64,000 nucleotides of DNA, from positions 3,295,001 through 3,359,000 of the forward strand of contig NZ_CP011567.1 of the NCBI RefSeq assembly GCF_001655615.1. Direction: 5' to 3'. Below, piece by piece: positions 8,544-18,149 of the stretch; within the stretch, counting starts at the first letter, position 1, and each line of letters opens with the position of its first letter. The position numbers were made by a program, and so were the translations under genes. Origin of the DNA: Pseudomonas sp. GR 6-02. Lineage in GTDB: Bacteria; Pseudomonadota; Gammaproteobacteria; Pseudomonadales; Pseudomonadaceae. The notes under the pieces are model-generated. The model had not been told where the DNA came from and did not search any database. It saw only the letters and a list, made by a program, of their open reading frames with translations.

Positions 8544-11500
8544 ATGATTTTCAATGTACAAAATTTTGGCGCCAAAGGAGATGGCATCACTGACGACACA
8601 GCGGCGATACAACGTGCAATTGATGCGGCGGCCGCCGCAGGCGGGGGGCAGGTTTACGTGCCGACCGGAACCTATATCGTTTCGGGAGGAGTGGAACCTT
8701 CCGACGGTTGCCTGATGCTCAAGAGCAACGTCTACCTGTACGGCGACGGCATGGGCGCTACCACCGTCAAGGTGGCTGACGGCTCCGACACCAAGATCAC
8801 CGGCGTCATCCGCTCCGCCTATGGCGAGGAAACCCACGACTTCGGCGTCAGCAAGCTCACCATTGACGGCAACCGTGACAACACTACGGGCAAGATCGAC
8901 GGTTGGTTCAACGGCTACATTCCCGGGCAAGCAGGCTATGACTCCAACGTCACCCTCGACAGCGTCGAGATCAAGGACTGCTCGGGGTACGGTTTCGACC
9001 CCCACGAGCAGACCGTCAACATGGTCATCAAGAACAGCGTGTCCCACGGCAACGGCCTGGACGGTTTCGTAGCTGACTTCCTGAGCAACAGCACCTTCGA
9101 AAACAACGTCGCCTACGACAACGACCGGCACGGTTTCAATATCGTGACCAGCACCCACGACTTCACGCTCACCAATAACGTTGCCTACAACAACGGCGGC
9201 AATGGCATCGTGGTGCAGCGCGGCAGCGAGAACATCCCCTCCCCCAGCAACATCACCATCACCGGTGGCGAGGTGTATGGCAACGGCGCCGAAGGGGTGC
9301 TGATCAAAATGTCCAGCGAAGTGACGGTCAGCGGCGTCGACATTCACGACAACACCAGCGCCGGGGTCCGTATCTACGGCAGCAACCACGTCGAGCTTAT
9401 CGACAACACGCTCCACAGCAATTCCCTGGGCAACCCCGTACCGGAGATCATCATCCAGTCCTACAACGACACCCTGGGTGTGTCCGGCAAGTACTACAAC
9501 GGCAGCGATAACATCATCCAGAGCAACATCATCACCGGCAGTAACCTGTCGACCTACGGCGTTGCGGAACGCAATGAAGACGGCACTGATCGCAACGCCA
9601 TCATCGGCAACACCATCAGCCACACCAGCAACGGTGCGACGCTGGTCTATGGCGACGGCAGTTACGTCAGCGACACGGTCCCGATGACCACCGTGCAAGG
9701 CACAACTGGCAACGACACCCTGCTGGGCAGCGCCGGCAGCGAGATTTTCTATGGCGGTGCTGGCAACGACACCATCAATGGCGGGGCCGGTGACGACATT
9801 CTGGTAGGCGGTGCAGGCATCGACAAACTCACCGGCGGTACCGGCGCCGATACGTTCCGTTTCACCACTCAGTCCGACAGCTACCGCAACGCAACCGCGA
9901 GCTTCGATGACACCATCACCGACTTCGATGTCACCCAGGACAAGATCGACCTCGCCGGCCTCGGTTTCACCGGCCTGGGCAATGGCCATGGCAGTACCCT
10001 GCAAGTCAGCTACAGCGCCAGCACTAACCGCACCTACATCAAGGACTACGATGCCGACGCCAGTGGCAATCGCTTCGAATTGATACTCTCGGGCAACCTC
10101 GCCAGCACTCTGACCGCCAGCAATTTCATCTTCAATCGTGTGCTCACCGGCACCAGCGGCAACGACTCGCTGCTGGGCAGTGATTCGGCCGACACCCTGC
10201 TCGGCCTGGCGGGCAACGATAGTCTCAGTGGCGGCGCGGGTGACGACAAACTCGACGGCGGTGCCGGTATGGACACCCTCACCGGTGGCGCCGGAGCGGA
10301 CACCTTTGTGTTTTCCAATCGCCTGGACAGTTATCGCAATTACAACACCGGTGGTGCCAACCTCGCCGACCTGATCACCGATTTTGATATCACCGCCGAC
10401 AAGATCGACCTCTCGGCCATGGGTTTCACCGGCCTGGGGGATGGCAAGAACAACACCGTGTACGTGGTGCTCAACAGTGCCGGCACCAAGACTTACATCA
10501 AGTCCCTGACAGCCGACGCCGATGGCAACCGCTTCGAAGTGGCACTGAACGGTAACTACCTCGACAAGCTGACCAGCGCCAACTTCGTCTTCGCCACGTC
10601 GTCACCGACCAACCACGCACCGGTTCTGGCCACGCCGCTGCTGGATCAGAACGCAACCGAAAACGCCCCGTTCAGCTACGTGGTGCCAGCCACCAGCTTC
10701 ACCGATGCGGACAATGACAACCTCAGCTACACCGCCACCCTCGCCGATGGCAGCGCCCTGCCCGCGTGGCTGAGCTTCAATGCCACCAACCTGACCTTCA
10801 CCGGCACGCCGACCAGCACCGCGTCCGGCAATTACGACGTGCTGGTCAAGGCCACAGACCCGGCCGGTGCATCGGCCAGCGATAGCTTCGCCCTGGGAGT
10901 GGCCAACACTGTCACCGGCACCAACACTGCCGAAACCCTCAACGGCACGGCGGGTGCAGACCTGATCCTCGGCCTCGGTGGCAACGACACGATCAAGGCC
11001 GGCGCTGGCGCCGACACCGTCGACGGCGGTGCCGGACGCGACTCGCTGTATGGTGGCGACGGTGCCGACACCTTCCGCTATACCAACCTGCTCGACAGCT
11101 ACCGCGACTACGACACGGGTGGTATCACGGCCACTGACACGATCTATGACTTCACCGCGGGCGTCGACAAAATCGATGTGTCAGGCCTGGGCTTTGTCGG
11201 CCTTGGCGATGGCCACAATGGCACGTTGTACATCACCCTCAACGCGGCGGGCGACAAGACCTACATCAAGTCCGCCGAAGCGGATGCCGATGGTAATCGA
11301 TTTGAAATCGCCCTCAGCGGCAACTACCTCAACACCCTGACCGCCAGTGACTTCGTGTTTGGCCAGCACGCCCAGCAGGACATCCTCTACCTGCCCACCC
11401 TCGGCCAATCCAATGCGCGCCTGCTGCGCATGACGGAGGACGACAATCAGTCCGGCACCTCGATGCTGGTCAACGACCTGGACCGCTACACCCCCTATGA

Positions 11501-13358
11501 CGTGCGCAGCCAGTTCACCGATGCCGATGGCAACGGCATCGACATCGCGGTGGGCGGCAGCACGGTCACCGGCCTGTCGACGCTCAGCGCCGAGGAACTC
11601 AAGTTGTGCTGGTGGCTGACCGACACCGACCAACCCGGGGCTGCGCTGTTGCGCGCCGTGACGCTGCTGAGCGAACAGCGCTCCGAACTGCAATCGATCA
11701 ATAACGTCACCATGGGCATCATTTGGGGCCAGGGTGAGGAAGCCGCTCAGGAGATCGCCCAAGCCACGGACAAAGCAGCGGCAGCAGCGGCCTACAAGGA
11801 TGCGACCCTAAAGGTGTTTGACTACCTGCATGCCCAGTTCGGCAACTTCGACGTGTACATGATGGAAACCGGTCACTACGAGCAGGACGCGGCGCGCGCC
11901 CGTGGCTATTCGGAAGAGAAGATCGCCTCCATCGTCGAGGGGGTTGGCTATGTTCACGCCGCCCAGGAAGCCATTGCCGCCGAGCGCGCCGACGTCAAGC
12001 TGGCGGTGGACTACAACGACCTCCCCTTGCGACACGAAGTCGATCCGCTGACGTATCCCGACGACGTCTGGCACCTGCACGAGGAATCGGCGGAAATCGT
12101 CGGCCAGCGCCTGGCCGACTACATCGCCAATGACCTTGGCTTCCAGGGCAACCCCAACGACAACAACAGCGTGCAGGACATTTTCGACAACAACCGGACG
12201 ATGATTTCCGGTACCGACCAGGCGGATACCCTGGTGGGCAGCTCGGGCAACGACACACTGGATGGCGGCCTGGGCGCCGACACCATGACCGGTGGCGATG
12301 GTAACGACATTTATGTGGTCAACAACGTGCTCGACCGCGTGGTGGAAACCAACACCTCGACCTCGCAGATCGATACGGTACAGGCCTCGGTCAGCTGGAC
12401 CCTGGGCGCCAATCTCGAGAACCTGGTGCTCACCGGCGTGTCGGGCATCAACGGCACCGGCAATGAGCAGCACAACTTCATCACCGGCAATGCCGGCAAT
12501 AATGTGCTCGATGGTGCCGCAGGCGGCGACAGCATGAGCGGTGGCGATGGCAACGACACCTACTATGTCGACAACGCTGACGACGCCGTGATCGAGACCA
12601 ACAGCAATGCGGCGTCCGGAGGGATCGACAGCGTGCACAGCAGCCTGGCGGCCTATACCCTCGGCAACAACGTCGAGCATCTGTATATCGATAGCACTGG
12701 CGCCGCCAATGGCACGGGCAACGCGTTGGACAACACGCTGTTCGCCGGAGCCGGCAACAACGTGCTGGACGGACGCGAGGGCAATGACACGGTGTCTTTT
12801 GAACGCGCAGCGTCTGGCGTTACCGTCAACCTCTCGACGTCAGCGCAGCAAAACACCGTGGGTTCCGGGCTCGACACCGTGAAGCTCTTCGAAAACCTCA
12901 CGGGAAGCGCCTACGCCGACACTCTGTCGGGCAACAGCGCCGCGAACGTTCTGAACGGTGGTGCGGGCAACGATACGTTGGTGGGCGGTTCGGGCGATGA
13001 CCGGCTGATCGGCGGCGCCGGCACCGACAACCTCACCGGAGGCACTGGCGCGGATACCTACGTGTTTGATGCGCTGTCGGACATGGGCGCCGGCGCTTTA
13101 CGCGATGTGATCAACGGTTTCAAGAGCACCGAGGGTGATCATCTGGACTTCTCCGGCCTGGACGCCAACCCGCTGACCACTGCTATCGACGCCTTCACCT
13201 TCATCGGCGCCAACGCCTTCGACCCTGCCGACGCCACCGGCCAACTGCGCTTTGCCGATGGCATTCTCTATGGCAGTGTCGATGCCGACGCCGCCCCCGA
13301 GTTCGAAATCACACTGGTGGGCGTCACGGAGTTGCACGCCAGCGATTTCACAGCCTGA
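8544..13358 (+). CDS. Modular mannuronan C5-epimerase with O-acetylhydrolase module (AlgE/PsmE-type)
   Basis: A 1604-residue secreted-type protein. Residues 1-380 are an AlgE A-module (right-handed beta-helix) with catalytic YGFDPHEQT: Tyr149, Asp152 and His154, the same numbers as in AlgE4. R-modules with calcium-binding GGxGxDxLxGG nonapeptides follow at about 380-530 and 531-682; an Ig/cadherin-like insert (688-787), a third R-module (789-939), an SGNH-like acetylesterase module (about 947-1202; GQSN Ser956, DVWH Asp1174/His1177), then further RTX repeats to the C-terminus. It should convert mannuronate to guluronate in alginate and remove O-acetyl groups, as described for PsmE of P. syringae. 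No Sec signal is present; RTX repeats imply type I secretion, but no exporter genes are nearby. GGAGATAA precedes the ATG. Confidence 0.95.
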   Translation: MIFNVQNFGAKGDGITDDTAAIQRAIDAAAAAGGGQVYVPTGTYIVSGGVEPSDGCLMLKSNVYLYGDGMGATTVKVADGSDTKITGVIRSAYGEETHDFGVSKLTIDGNRDNTTGKIDGWFNGYIPGQAGYDSNVTLDSVEIKDCSGYGFDPHEQTVNMVIKNSVSHGNGLDGFVADFLSNSTFENNVAYDNDRHGFNIVTSTHDFTLTNNVAYNNGGNGIVVQRGSENIPSPSNITITGGEVYGNGAEGVLIKMSSEVTVSGVDIHDNTSAGVRIYGSNHVELIDNTLHSNSLGNPVPEIIIQSYNDTLGVSGKYYNGSDNIIQSNIITGSNLSTYGVAERNEDGTDRNAIIGNTISHTSNGATLVYGDGSYVSDTVPMTTVQGTTGNDTLLGSAGSEIFYGGAGNDTINGGAGDDILVGGAGIDKLTGGTGADTFRFTTQSDSYRNATASFDDTITDFDVTQDKIDLAGLGFTGLGNGHGSTLQVSYSASTNRTYIKDYDADASGNRFELILSGNLASTLTASNFIFNRVLTGTSGNDSLLGSDSADTLLGLAGNDSLSGGAGDDKLDGGAGMDTLTGGAGADTFVFSNRLDSYRNYNTGGANLADLITDFDITADKIDLSAMGFTGLGDGKNNTVYVVLNSAGTKTYIKSLTADADGNRFEVALNGNYLDKLTSANFVFATSSPTNHAPVLATPLLDQNATENAPFSYVVPATSFTDADNDNLSYTATLADGSALPAWLSFNATNLTFTGTPTSTASGNYDVLVKATDPAGASASDSFALGVANTVTGTNTAETLNGTAGADLILGLGGNDTIKAGAGADTVDGGAGRDSLYGGDGADTFRYTNLLDSYRDYDTGGITATDTIYDFTAGVDKIDVSGLGFVGLGDGHNGTLYITLNAAGDKTYIKSAEADADGNRFEIALSGNYLNTLTASDFVFGQHAQQDILYLPTLGQSNARLLRMTEDDNQSGTSMLVNDLDRYTPYDVRSQFTDADGNGIDIAVGGSTVTGLSTLSAEELKLCWWLTDTDQPGAALLRAVTLLSEQRSELQSINNVTMGIIWGQGEEAAQEIAQATDKAAAAAAYKDATLKVFDYLHAQFGNFDVYMMETGHYEQDAARARGYSEEKIASIVEGVGYVHAAQEAIAAERADVKLAVDYNDLPLRHEVDPLTYPDDVWHLHEESAEIVGQRLADYIANDLGFQGNPNDNNSVQDIFDNNRTMISGTDQADTLVGSSGNDTLDGGLGADTMTGGDGNDIYVVNNVLDRVVETNTSTSQIDTVQASVSWTLGANLENLVLTGVSGINGTGNEQHNFITGNAGNNVLDGAAGGDSMSGGDGNDTYYVDNADDAVIETNSNAASGGIDSVHSSLAAYTLGNNVEHLYIDSTGAANGTGNALDNTLFAGAGNNVLDGREGNDTVSFERAASGVTVNLSTSAQQNTVGSGLDTVKLFENLTGSAYADTLSGNSAANVLNGGAGNDTLVGGSGDDRLIGGAGTDNLTGGTGADTYVFDALSDMGAGALRDVINGFKSTEGDHLDFSGLDANPLTTAIDAFTFIGANAFDPADATGQLRFADGILYGSVDADAAPEFEITLVGVTELHASDFTA

Positions 13359-13412
13359 GTTACGCCCAAAAGGGATTTGCAGTGCTCGAAAAATCGAGGA
13401 CAGCCACAGGTC

Positions 13413-13448
13413 AAAATGCAGGAGCGGGCTTGCCTGCTCCTGCATTTT
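13413..13448. terminator. Bidirectional terminator between epimerase and lrp-type gene
   Basis: A 13-bp perfect stem (AAAATGCAGGAGC with GCTCCTGCATTTT) around a 10-nt loop ends in A and T tracts on either side, so it can stop transcription from both converging genes. It lies 55 nt after the epimerase stop codon. Confidence 0.8.
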
Positions 13449-13539
13449 GCATTCTGGTACGGGGGCAGGCGTCAATTTCGCCAGCGAGAAAAAAACTCGG
13501 TCAAGGTAGGTTTTGGAAAGGTGATCCAACCCCTGCCCT

Positions 13540-14040
13540 TCAGTCCTTGCTCGATTTGGGTATCGCAATACGGCTACTGGTCTTGACCTCGCGTAATGCC
13601 AGGCTGGACTGGATGGAGGCAATACCCACCTGGCGCCTGAGCACCTGCTCGATAAAGTCACTGTAGCTATCAAGATCCTCTGCCAACACTTGCAGCACGT
13701 AGTCGGCATCCCCGGTGATCTTGTGGCAGGACAACACTTCGGGCAACTGCGCAATCACCGCCTCGAAGTCGTCGGGGGCGTGATCGGCGTGGGTGGAAAA
13801 ACGGATGTGCACGAACGCCATGATGTCCAGCCCCAGCATTCGTCGATCAAGGTTAGCCTGATAGCCCTTAATCACTCCCGCCTCCTCCATTCTCTTACGC
13901 CGCCGCCAGCAAGGCGTAAGGCTTAACGACAGGCGCTCACTGAGCTCGGCGTTGGAGATACTCGCATCCTCCTGCAGCAATGCGAGAATCGCCAGGTCGG
14001 TGTCGTCGAGACTGATGCGCTTGGATGTTTTTTTCTGCAT
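13540..14040 (-). CDS. Lrp/AsnC-family transcriptional regulator
   Basis: A 166-residue regulator with an AsnC-type helix-turn-helix (LDDTDLAILALLQEDASI, then LSLTPCWRRRKRMEEAGVI) and a RAM domain (VLSCHKITGDADYVLQV). CAGGAA precedes the ATG. It diverges from the deacetylase/cyclodeaminase/permease genes across a 119-nt gap carrying a near-perfect 23-bp inverted repeat, the classic layout of a local regulator. It probably senses a diamino acid or proline; this is inference from the neighbours. Confidence 0.92.
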   Translation of the reverse strand: MQKKTSKRISLDDTDLAILALLQEDASISNAELSERLSLSLTPCWRRRKRMEEAGVIKGYQANLDRRMLGLDIMAFVHIRFSTHADHAPDDFEAVIAQLPEVLSCHKITGDADYVLQVLAEDLDSYSDFIEQVLRRQVGIASIQSSLALREVKTSSRIAIPKSSKD

Positions 14041-14114
14041 TGCGCCATTCCTGAGTAAAACCTCCCGTAATATCTACCAAACACCGAAAACAAAGCAAAG
14101 AAATCGCATCTGTA

Positions 14115-14137
14115 CCAGAACAAAATATTTGTACTGG
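14115..14137. promoter_or_regulatory. Candidate operator in the lrp/deacetylase divergent gap
   Basis: Arms CCAGAACAAA and TTTGTACTGG match at 9 of 10 positions as an inverted repeat around ATA. The site lies in the short AT-rich gap between the divergent Lrp gene and the deacetylase gene, ending 22 nt before the chosen ATG. Lrp-family proteins bind such AT-centred imperfect palindromes. Confidence 0.5.
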
Positions 14138-14159
14138 CTCACATCAACGGATGCGCACA

Positions 14160-15194
14160 ATGTTTACAGTTTTCAGTGATTCCCACCGTTTGCACCACGG
14201 CACCGAATTGAAAGACGGCGTACTCAAGCCGTCCTTCGAACAGCCCAGTCGGGCCGATACCGTCCATCATCGGGTCAAGCAGGTCGGGCTTGGTCAGGTC
14301 ATCGAACCGCGAGCCTTTGACCGGTCGTGCTATGTCAACGCGCACAGCGAGCGCTACGTAACCTTTCTTGAATCGGCCTGGTCTGAATGGAGCGCAACCG
14401 GACGCACCCACGATGCCTTGCCGCTGGTATGGCCAGTGCGCGATCTGGCTAACGAGCATGTGCCGGCTTACATCGACGGCAAGTTGGGTTTCTACGCCAT
14501 GGACGCCGGCTCCCCGATTACCGCCACCACATGGCAAGCGGTAAAAACCAGCGCCGATATCGCGCTGACCGGGCTGGCGCTGATCGATGAAGGCCACGAC
14601 AGTGCTTTTGCCCTGTGCCGTCCGCCCGGCCATCACGCAGCACGTGAATACATGGGCGGCTATTGCTATCTCAACAACGCCGCCATTGCCGCACAGCACG
14701 CCATTACCCAAGGCGCCAAACGTGTCGCGGTACTGGACGTCGACTTTCATCATGGCAACGGCACCCAGAACATCTTCTACGGGCGCAGTGACGTCATGTT
14801 TGTCTCGCTGCACGGCGAACCGACGGTGTCCTATCCGTACTACTCAGGCTACAGCCACGAAGTCGGCGCCGGCCACGGCGAAGGTTACAACCTCAACTAC
14901 CCGTTGCCGAAGAACACCACCTGGGAAAGCTATCGCAACGCCCTGCTCCACGCCTGCAAGAAACTTCAGCAATTCGCCCCTGAAGTGCTGGTTATTTCAC
15001 TCGGCGTCGACACATTCAAGGACGACCCCATCAGCCACTTTCTGCTGGAAAGCGACGATTTCATCGGCATCGGCGAGCTGATAGCGGGCGTGGGCTGCCC
15101 CGCCCTGTTCGTGATGGAGGGCGGCTACATGGTCGATGAAATCGGGATCAATGCGGTCAACGTGCTGCATGGTTACGAGAGCAAACGCACCTGA
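14160..15194 (+). CDS. Acetylpolyamine amidohydrolase-like deacetylase (class II HDAC family)
   Basis: A 344-residue zinc hydrolase of the arginase/deacetylase fold. It has the general-base pair in RPPGHHAA, metal ligands Asp195 and His197 in DVDFHHGNGT and Asp284 in GVDTFKDDP, and the transition-state Tyr in EGGYMVDEIG. With the ATG at 14160 these metal-ligand numbers equal those of the well-studied Mycoplana acetylpolyamine amidohydrolase, so I prefer it to the ATG at 14151; neither has a strong ribosome binding site. Known relatives remove acetyl groups from acetylputrescine or acetylcadaverine. Adjacent ornithine cyclodeaminase suggests the substrate could be an N-acetylated diamino acid such as N-delta-acetylornithine (inference). 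Confidence 0.92.
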   Translation: MFTVFSDSHRLHHGTELKDGVLKPSFEQPSRADTVHHRVKQVGLGQVIEPRAFDRSCYVNAHSERYVTFLESAWSEWSATGRTHDALPLVWPVRDLANEHVPAYIDGKLGFYAMDAGSPITATTWQAVKTSADIALTGLALIDEGHDSAFALCRPPGHHAAREYMGGYCYLNNAAIAAQHAITQGAKRVAVLDVDFHHGNGTQNIFYGRSDVMFVSLHGEPTVSYPYYSGYSHEVGAGHGEGYNLNYPLPKNTTWESYRNALLHACKKLQQFAPEVLVISLGVDTFKDDPISHFLLESDDFIGIGELIAGVGCPALFVMEGGYMVDEIGINAVNVLHGYESKRT

Positions 15195-15244
15195 GTCATC
15201 CCCTGAATCGCAGCGCTTCAACTATTGAATCGGAGAATAAAAAC

Positions 15245-16297
15245 ATGACTCTTTTTATAGACGTCGATCATGCCGCACGCCTGTTCGCCAAGGTGGGAAT
15301 CCGTCGGGCAATACGCGAAATGGCGGCTTACATCGAAGCTGACTACTCACGCTGGGCGCAGTTTGATAAGTCGCCGCGCACCGCCAATCATTCGGCCGAT
15401 GGTGTGATCGAGTTGATGCCGACGGACGATGGCCAACAGTACTCGTTCAAATACGTGAATGGTCACCCGGACAACGGTCAAAGCAATTTGCTGACGGTCA
15501 TGGCCTTCGGTGTCCTGGCCGATGTCCACAGTGGCTATCCAACCTTGCTCAGCGAACTGACATTGACCACCGCCGTGCGCACAGCCGCGACCTCCGCCCT
15601 GGTCGCGAAGTCCCTGGCGCGCCCTGATGCAAACATCATGGCAATCATCGGCAATGGCGCCCAGAGCGAATTTCAAGCCATCGCCTTCTACGAAATGCTG
15701 TCCATCAAGGAAATCCGCATTTTCGATATCGATCGCGACGCTTCACTTAAGTTGAAGCACAACCTAGCCGCATTCCCGGATATCGAGGTGATTCTGGCCA
15801 ACTCGGTACAGGACGCGGTCAAGGGGGCGCACATCGTCACCACGGTCACTGCAGACAAGGCCTATGCAACGATTCTGACGCCCGAGATGATCGAGCCCGG
15901 CATGCATATCAATGCCGTCGGCGGTGATTGCCCTGGGAAAACCGAACTGCACGCCGACATCCTGCGCAATGCCCGGGTCATCGTTGAGTTTGAACCTCAA
16001 ACCCGGATTGAAGGCGATATTCAACAACTGGAGGCCGACTTTCCCGTCGTCGAATTCTTCCGGATTGTTCAAGGTGAAGTCGCGGGCCGTGAGAACGACG
16101 CCCAGGTCACGGTTTTCGATTCCGTGGGCTTTGCCCTCGAAGACTTTTCGTCACTGCGCTACGTGCACGACCTGGCACGCGAGCATGCCATTGGTGAGCG
16201 CATCCATCTGGTGCCGACGCCGGCCAACATAAAAAACCTCTACCAACTGCTTGATCAGCAGTCAGCAGTTCCCTCGCGCCTGCGCACAGTCAGCTGA
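15245..16297 (+). CDS. ocd: Ornithine cyclodeaminase
   Basis: A 350-residue member of the OCD/mu-crystallin family. The NAD-binding motif IIGNGAQSEFQ, the upstream active-site stretch TLTTAVRTAATSA and GGDCPGKTEL are present; the catalytic Asp falls at residue 228, as in the P. putida enzyme. It converts L-ornithine to L-proline and ammonia using bound NAD as hydride shuttle. Length is standard and GAGAAT precedes the ATG. It starts 50 nt after the deacetylase gene and is followed by a permease, consistent with one operon. A lysine cyclodeaminase (giving pipecolate) is an alternative reading. Confidence 0.93.
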   Translation: MTLFIDVDHAARLFAKVGIRRAIREMAAYIEADYSRWAQFDKSPRTANHSADGVIELMPTDDGQQYSFKYVNGHPDNGQSNLLTVMAFGVLADVHSGYPTLLSELTLTTAVRTAATSALVAKSLARPDANIMAIIGNGAQSEFQAIAFYEMLSIKEIRIFDIDRDASLKLKHNLAAFPDIEVILANSVQDAVKGAHIVTTVTADKAYATILTPEMIEPGMHINAVGGDCPGKTELHADILRNARVIVEFEPQTRIEGDIQQLEADFPVVEFFRIVQGEVAGRENDAQVTVFDSVGFALEDFSSLRYVHDLAREHAIGERIHLVPTPANIKNLYQLLDQQSAVPSRLRTVS

Positions 16298-16472
16298 TCG
16301 CCATAGGTGAGGCCTCCTGAGCAAAGTGCCAAGGGGCTACTCACCGTGTGACCGGACGAGAAACCCTGCCACACGCAAACCACCACCGTCAGTAGCCGTT
16401 GCATCTCTAACAAGAACGCTAGACACCCACTTTCTGCCAAAACTCAAAAACATAAAATCAAGAGGTTTTGTA

Positions 16473-17888
16473 ATGAAAACGACTCCGTCCGGGCTGCCTG
16501 AACAGCCCGCGCTGCAGCGCACCCTCAGCAATCGTCACATTCAGTTAATGGCCATGGGAGGCGCCATTGGTACAGGGCTGTTCATGGGCTCCGGGAAGAT
16601 CATCGCCCTTTCCGGCACGTCGATCATCCTCATCTATATGATCATCGGCTTGTTCGTCTACTTCGTCATGCGCGCCATGGGCGAACTGTTGCTCTCCAAC
16701 TTAAACTTCAAAAGCTTCGCGGATTTTGCCGGTGCCTACCTTGGCCCGCGAGCGGCATTTTTTCTCGGTTGGTCGTACTGGCTGAGTTGGAGCGTCGCGG
16801 TAGTGGGTGATGCCGTGGTGGTCGGCGGCTTCTTTCAATACTGGTTCCCTGATGTACCCGCCTGGATCCCGGCCATCGGTATGCTAATGACGCTGTTTGC
16901 CTTGAACGTGCTGACGGTCAGGCTTTTCGGTGAAGTGGAGTTCTGGTTCGCGATCATCAAGATCATAGCCGTCGTCACCTTGATTGGCGTCAGCGTGGTG
17001 CTGATTGCCAGCTCCTTCGTCTCACCCAATGGCGTCACTGCATCCCTGAACCACCTGCTGGATAAACAGGCAGCCTTCCCCAACGGCCTGTTTGGTTTCT
17101 TTGCCGGTTTCCAGATGGCGATCTTCTCCTTTGCCGGCACCGAGCTGATTGGCACTGCAGCCGCCGAAACCCGTTCCCCCGAGAAGACCCTGCCTAAAGC
17201 CATCAACTCGATTCCGCTGAGAATCATCCTGTTTTATGTGCTGGCACTGGCCTGCATTATTGCGGTGACCTCCTGGCAACAGGTTTCGCCCAACAAGAGT
17301 CCTTTCGTCGAACTGTTTCTGGTTGCGGGATTTCCCGCAGCAGCAGGTATCGTCAACTTTGTCGTGCTGACATCTGCCGCCTCATCGGCCAACAGTGGCG
17401 TATTTTCATCCAGCCGCATGCTGTTTGGGCTGGCCAGTCACGACAACGCACCAGGGATTTTTCGGCGTTTGTCGGGCAATAGCGTGCCTCTGCTGAGCCT
17501 GGCGTTCACCACACTGTTGATGCTGGTGGGAGTATTGTTGCTGTTCATCGTTCCGGAAGTCATGACAGCGTTCACCATCGTCTCGACCGTGTCGGCGATC
17601 CTGGTGATTTTCACTTGGTCGACCATCCTCGCGTCGTACATTGCCTATCGCAGAAGCCGGCCCGACCTGCATGCGCAATCGGCCTACAAGATGCCTGGCG
17701 GCGTGCCGATGGCCTGGTTCTCCTTGGCGTTCCTGGGCTTTGTTCTCTGTTTGCTGGCATTAAGACCTGACACCCGAATTGCTTTAATGGTCATGCCGGG
17801 GTGGTTTATATGGTTGGCAATTGCCTATCAGCTGACCCACACCTGGAGGCCCAAACCCGCAGCTGGATCGATAAGTCAGTACAACTGA
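16473..17888 (+). CDS. APC-superfamily amino acid permease (CycA-like)
   Basis: A 471-residue transporter with about 12 membrane segments. MAMGGAIGTGLFMGSGK and FSFAGTELIGTAAAETRSPEK are AAT-family signatures; the wording of the first third resembles CycA D-serine/D-alanine/glycine carriers. The open frame begins at 16326, but the ATG at 16473 has AAGAGG at the right distance and starts at the family's usual N-terminus. It lies 175 nt after ocd. Context suggests it imports the acetylated or free diamino acid used by the two enzymes; the substrate is not visible from sequence. Confidence 0.9.
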   Translation: MKTTPSGLPEQPALQRTLSNRHIQLMAMGGAIGTGLFMGSGKIIALSGTSIILIYMIIGLFVYFVMRAMGELLLSNLNFKSFADFAGAYLGPRAAFFLGWSYWLSWSVAVVGDAVVVGGFFQYWFPDVPAWIPAIGMLMTLFALNVLTVRLFGEVEFWFAIIKIIAVVTLIGVSVVLIASSFVSPNGVTASLNHLLDKQAAFPNGLFGFFAGFQMAIFSFAGTELIGTAAAETRSPEKTLPKAINSIPLRIILFYVLALACIIAVTSWQQVSPNKSPFVELFLVAGFPAAAGIVNFVVLTSAASSANSGVFSSSRMLFGLASHDNAPGIFRRLSGNSVPLLSLAFTTLLMLVGVLLLFIVPEVMTAFTIVSTVSAILVIFTWSTILASYIAYRRSRPDLHAQSAYKMPGGVPMAWFSLAFLGFVLCLLALRPDTRIALMVMPGWFIWLAIAYQLTHTWRPKPAAGSISQYN

Positions 17889-18149
17889 TTTTACCTGAAG
17901 CCTTTGGGGGCGCCCTCTAGAGTGACGTGGCATTTGTGGGGCACCTGCGGGTCGAATAGCTGCAGGCGAAGGCCGTCAAATTTCAGTGGCGGCCAACTCG
18001 CTCCTGCAACCCAACCACCGCCGAGCGGTATGGCAAGTTCTGAGCACTGACTTACACTGCGATACACCAATGCGAACGAATAACTATTCAACGCATCGAT
18101 CAATCCCACGGCAATCCGGGCATCACGTAATGATCTGGGTGAAGCCAAC

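Noticed and set aside
8415..10004. Antisense frame of 529 codons opposite the epimerase A-module
   Set aside because: Low-complexity Val/Ala/Asp-rich shadow of the epimerase gene; the epimerase catalytic residues are unambiguous.
11808..12680. Antisense frame of 290 codons opposite the acetylesterase module and RTX repeats
   Set aside because: Composition reflects the repeats on the plus strand; no family likeness and no ribosome binding site.
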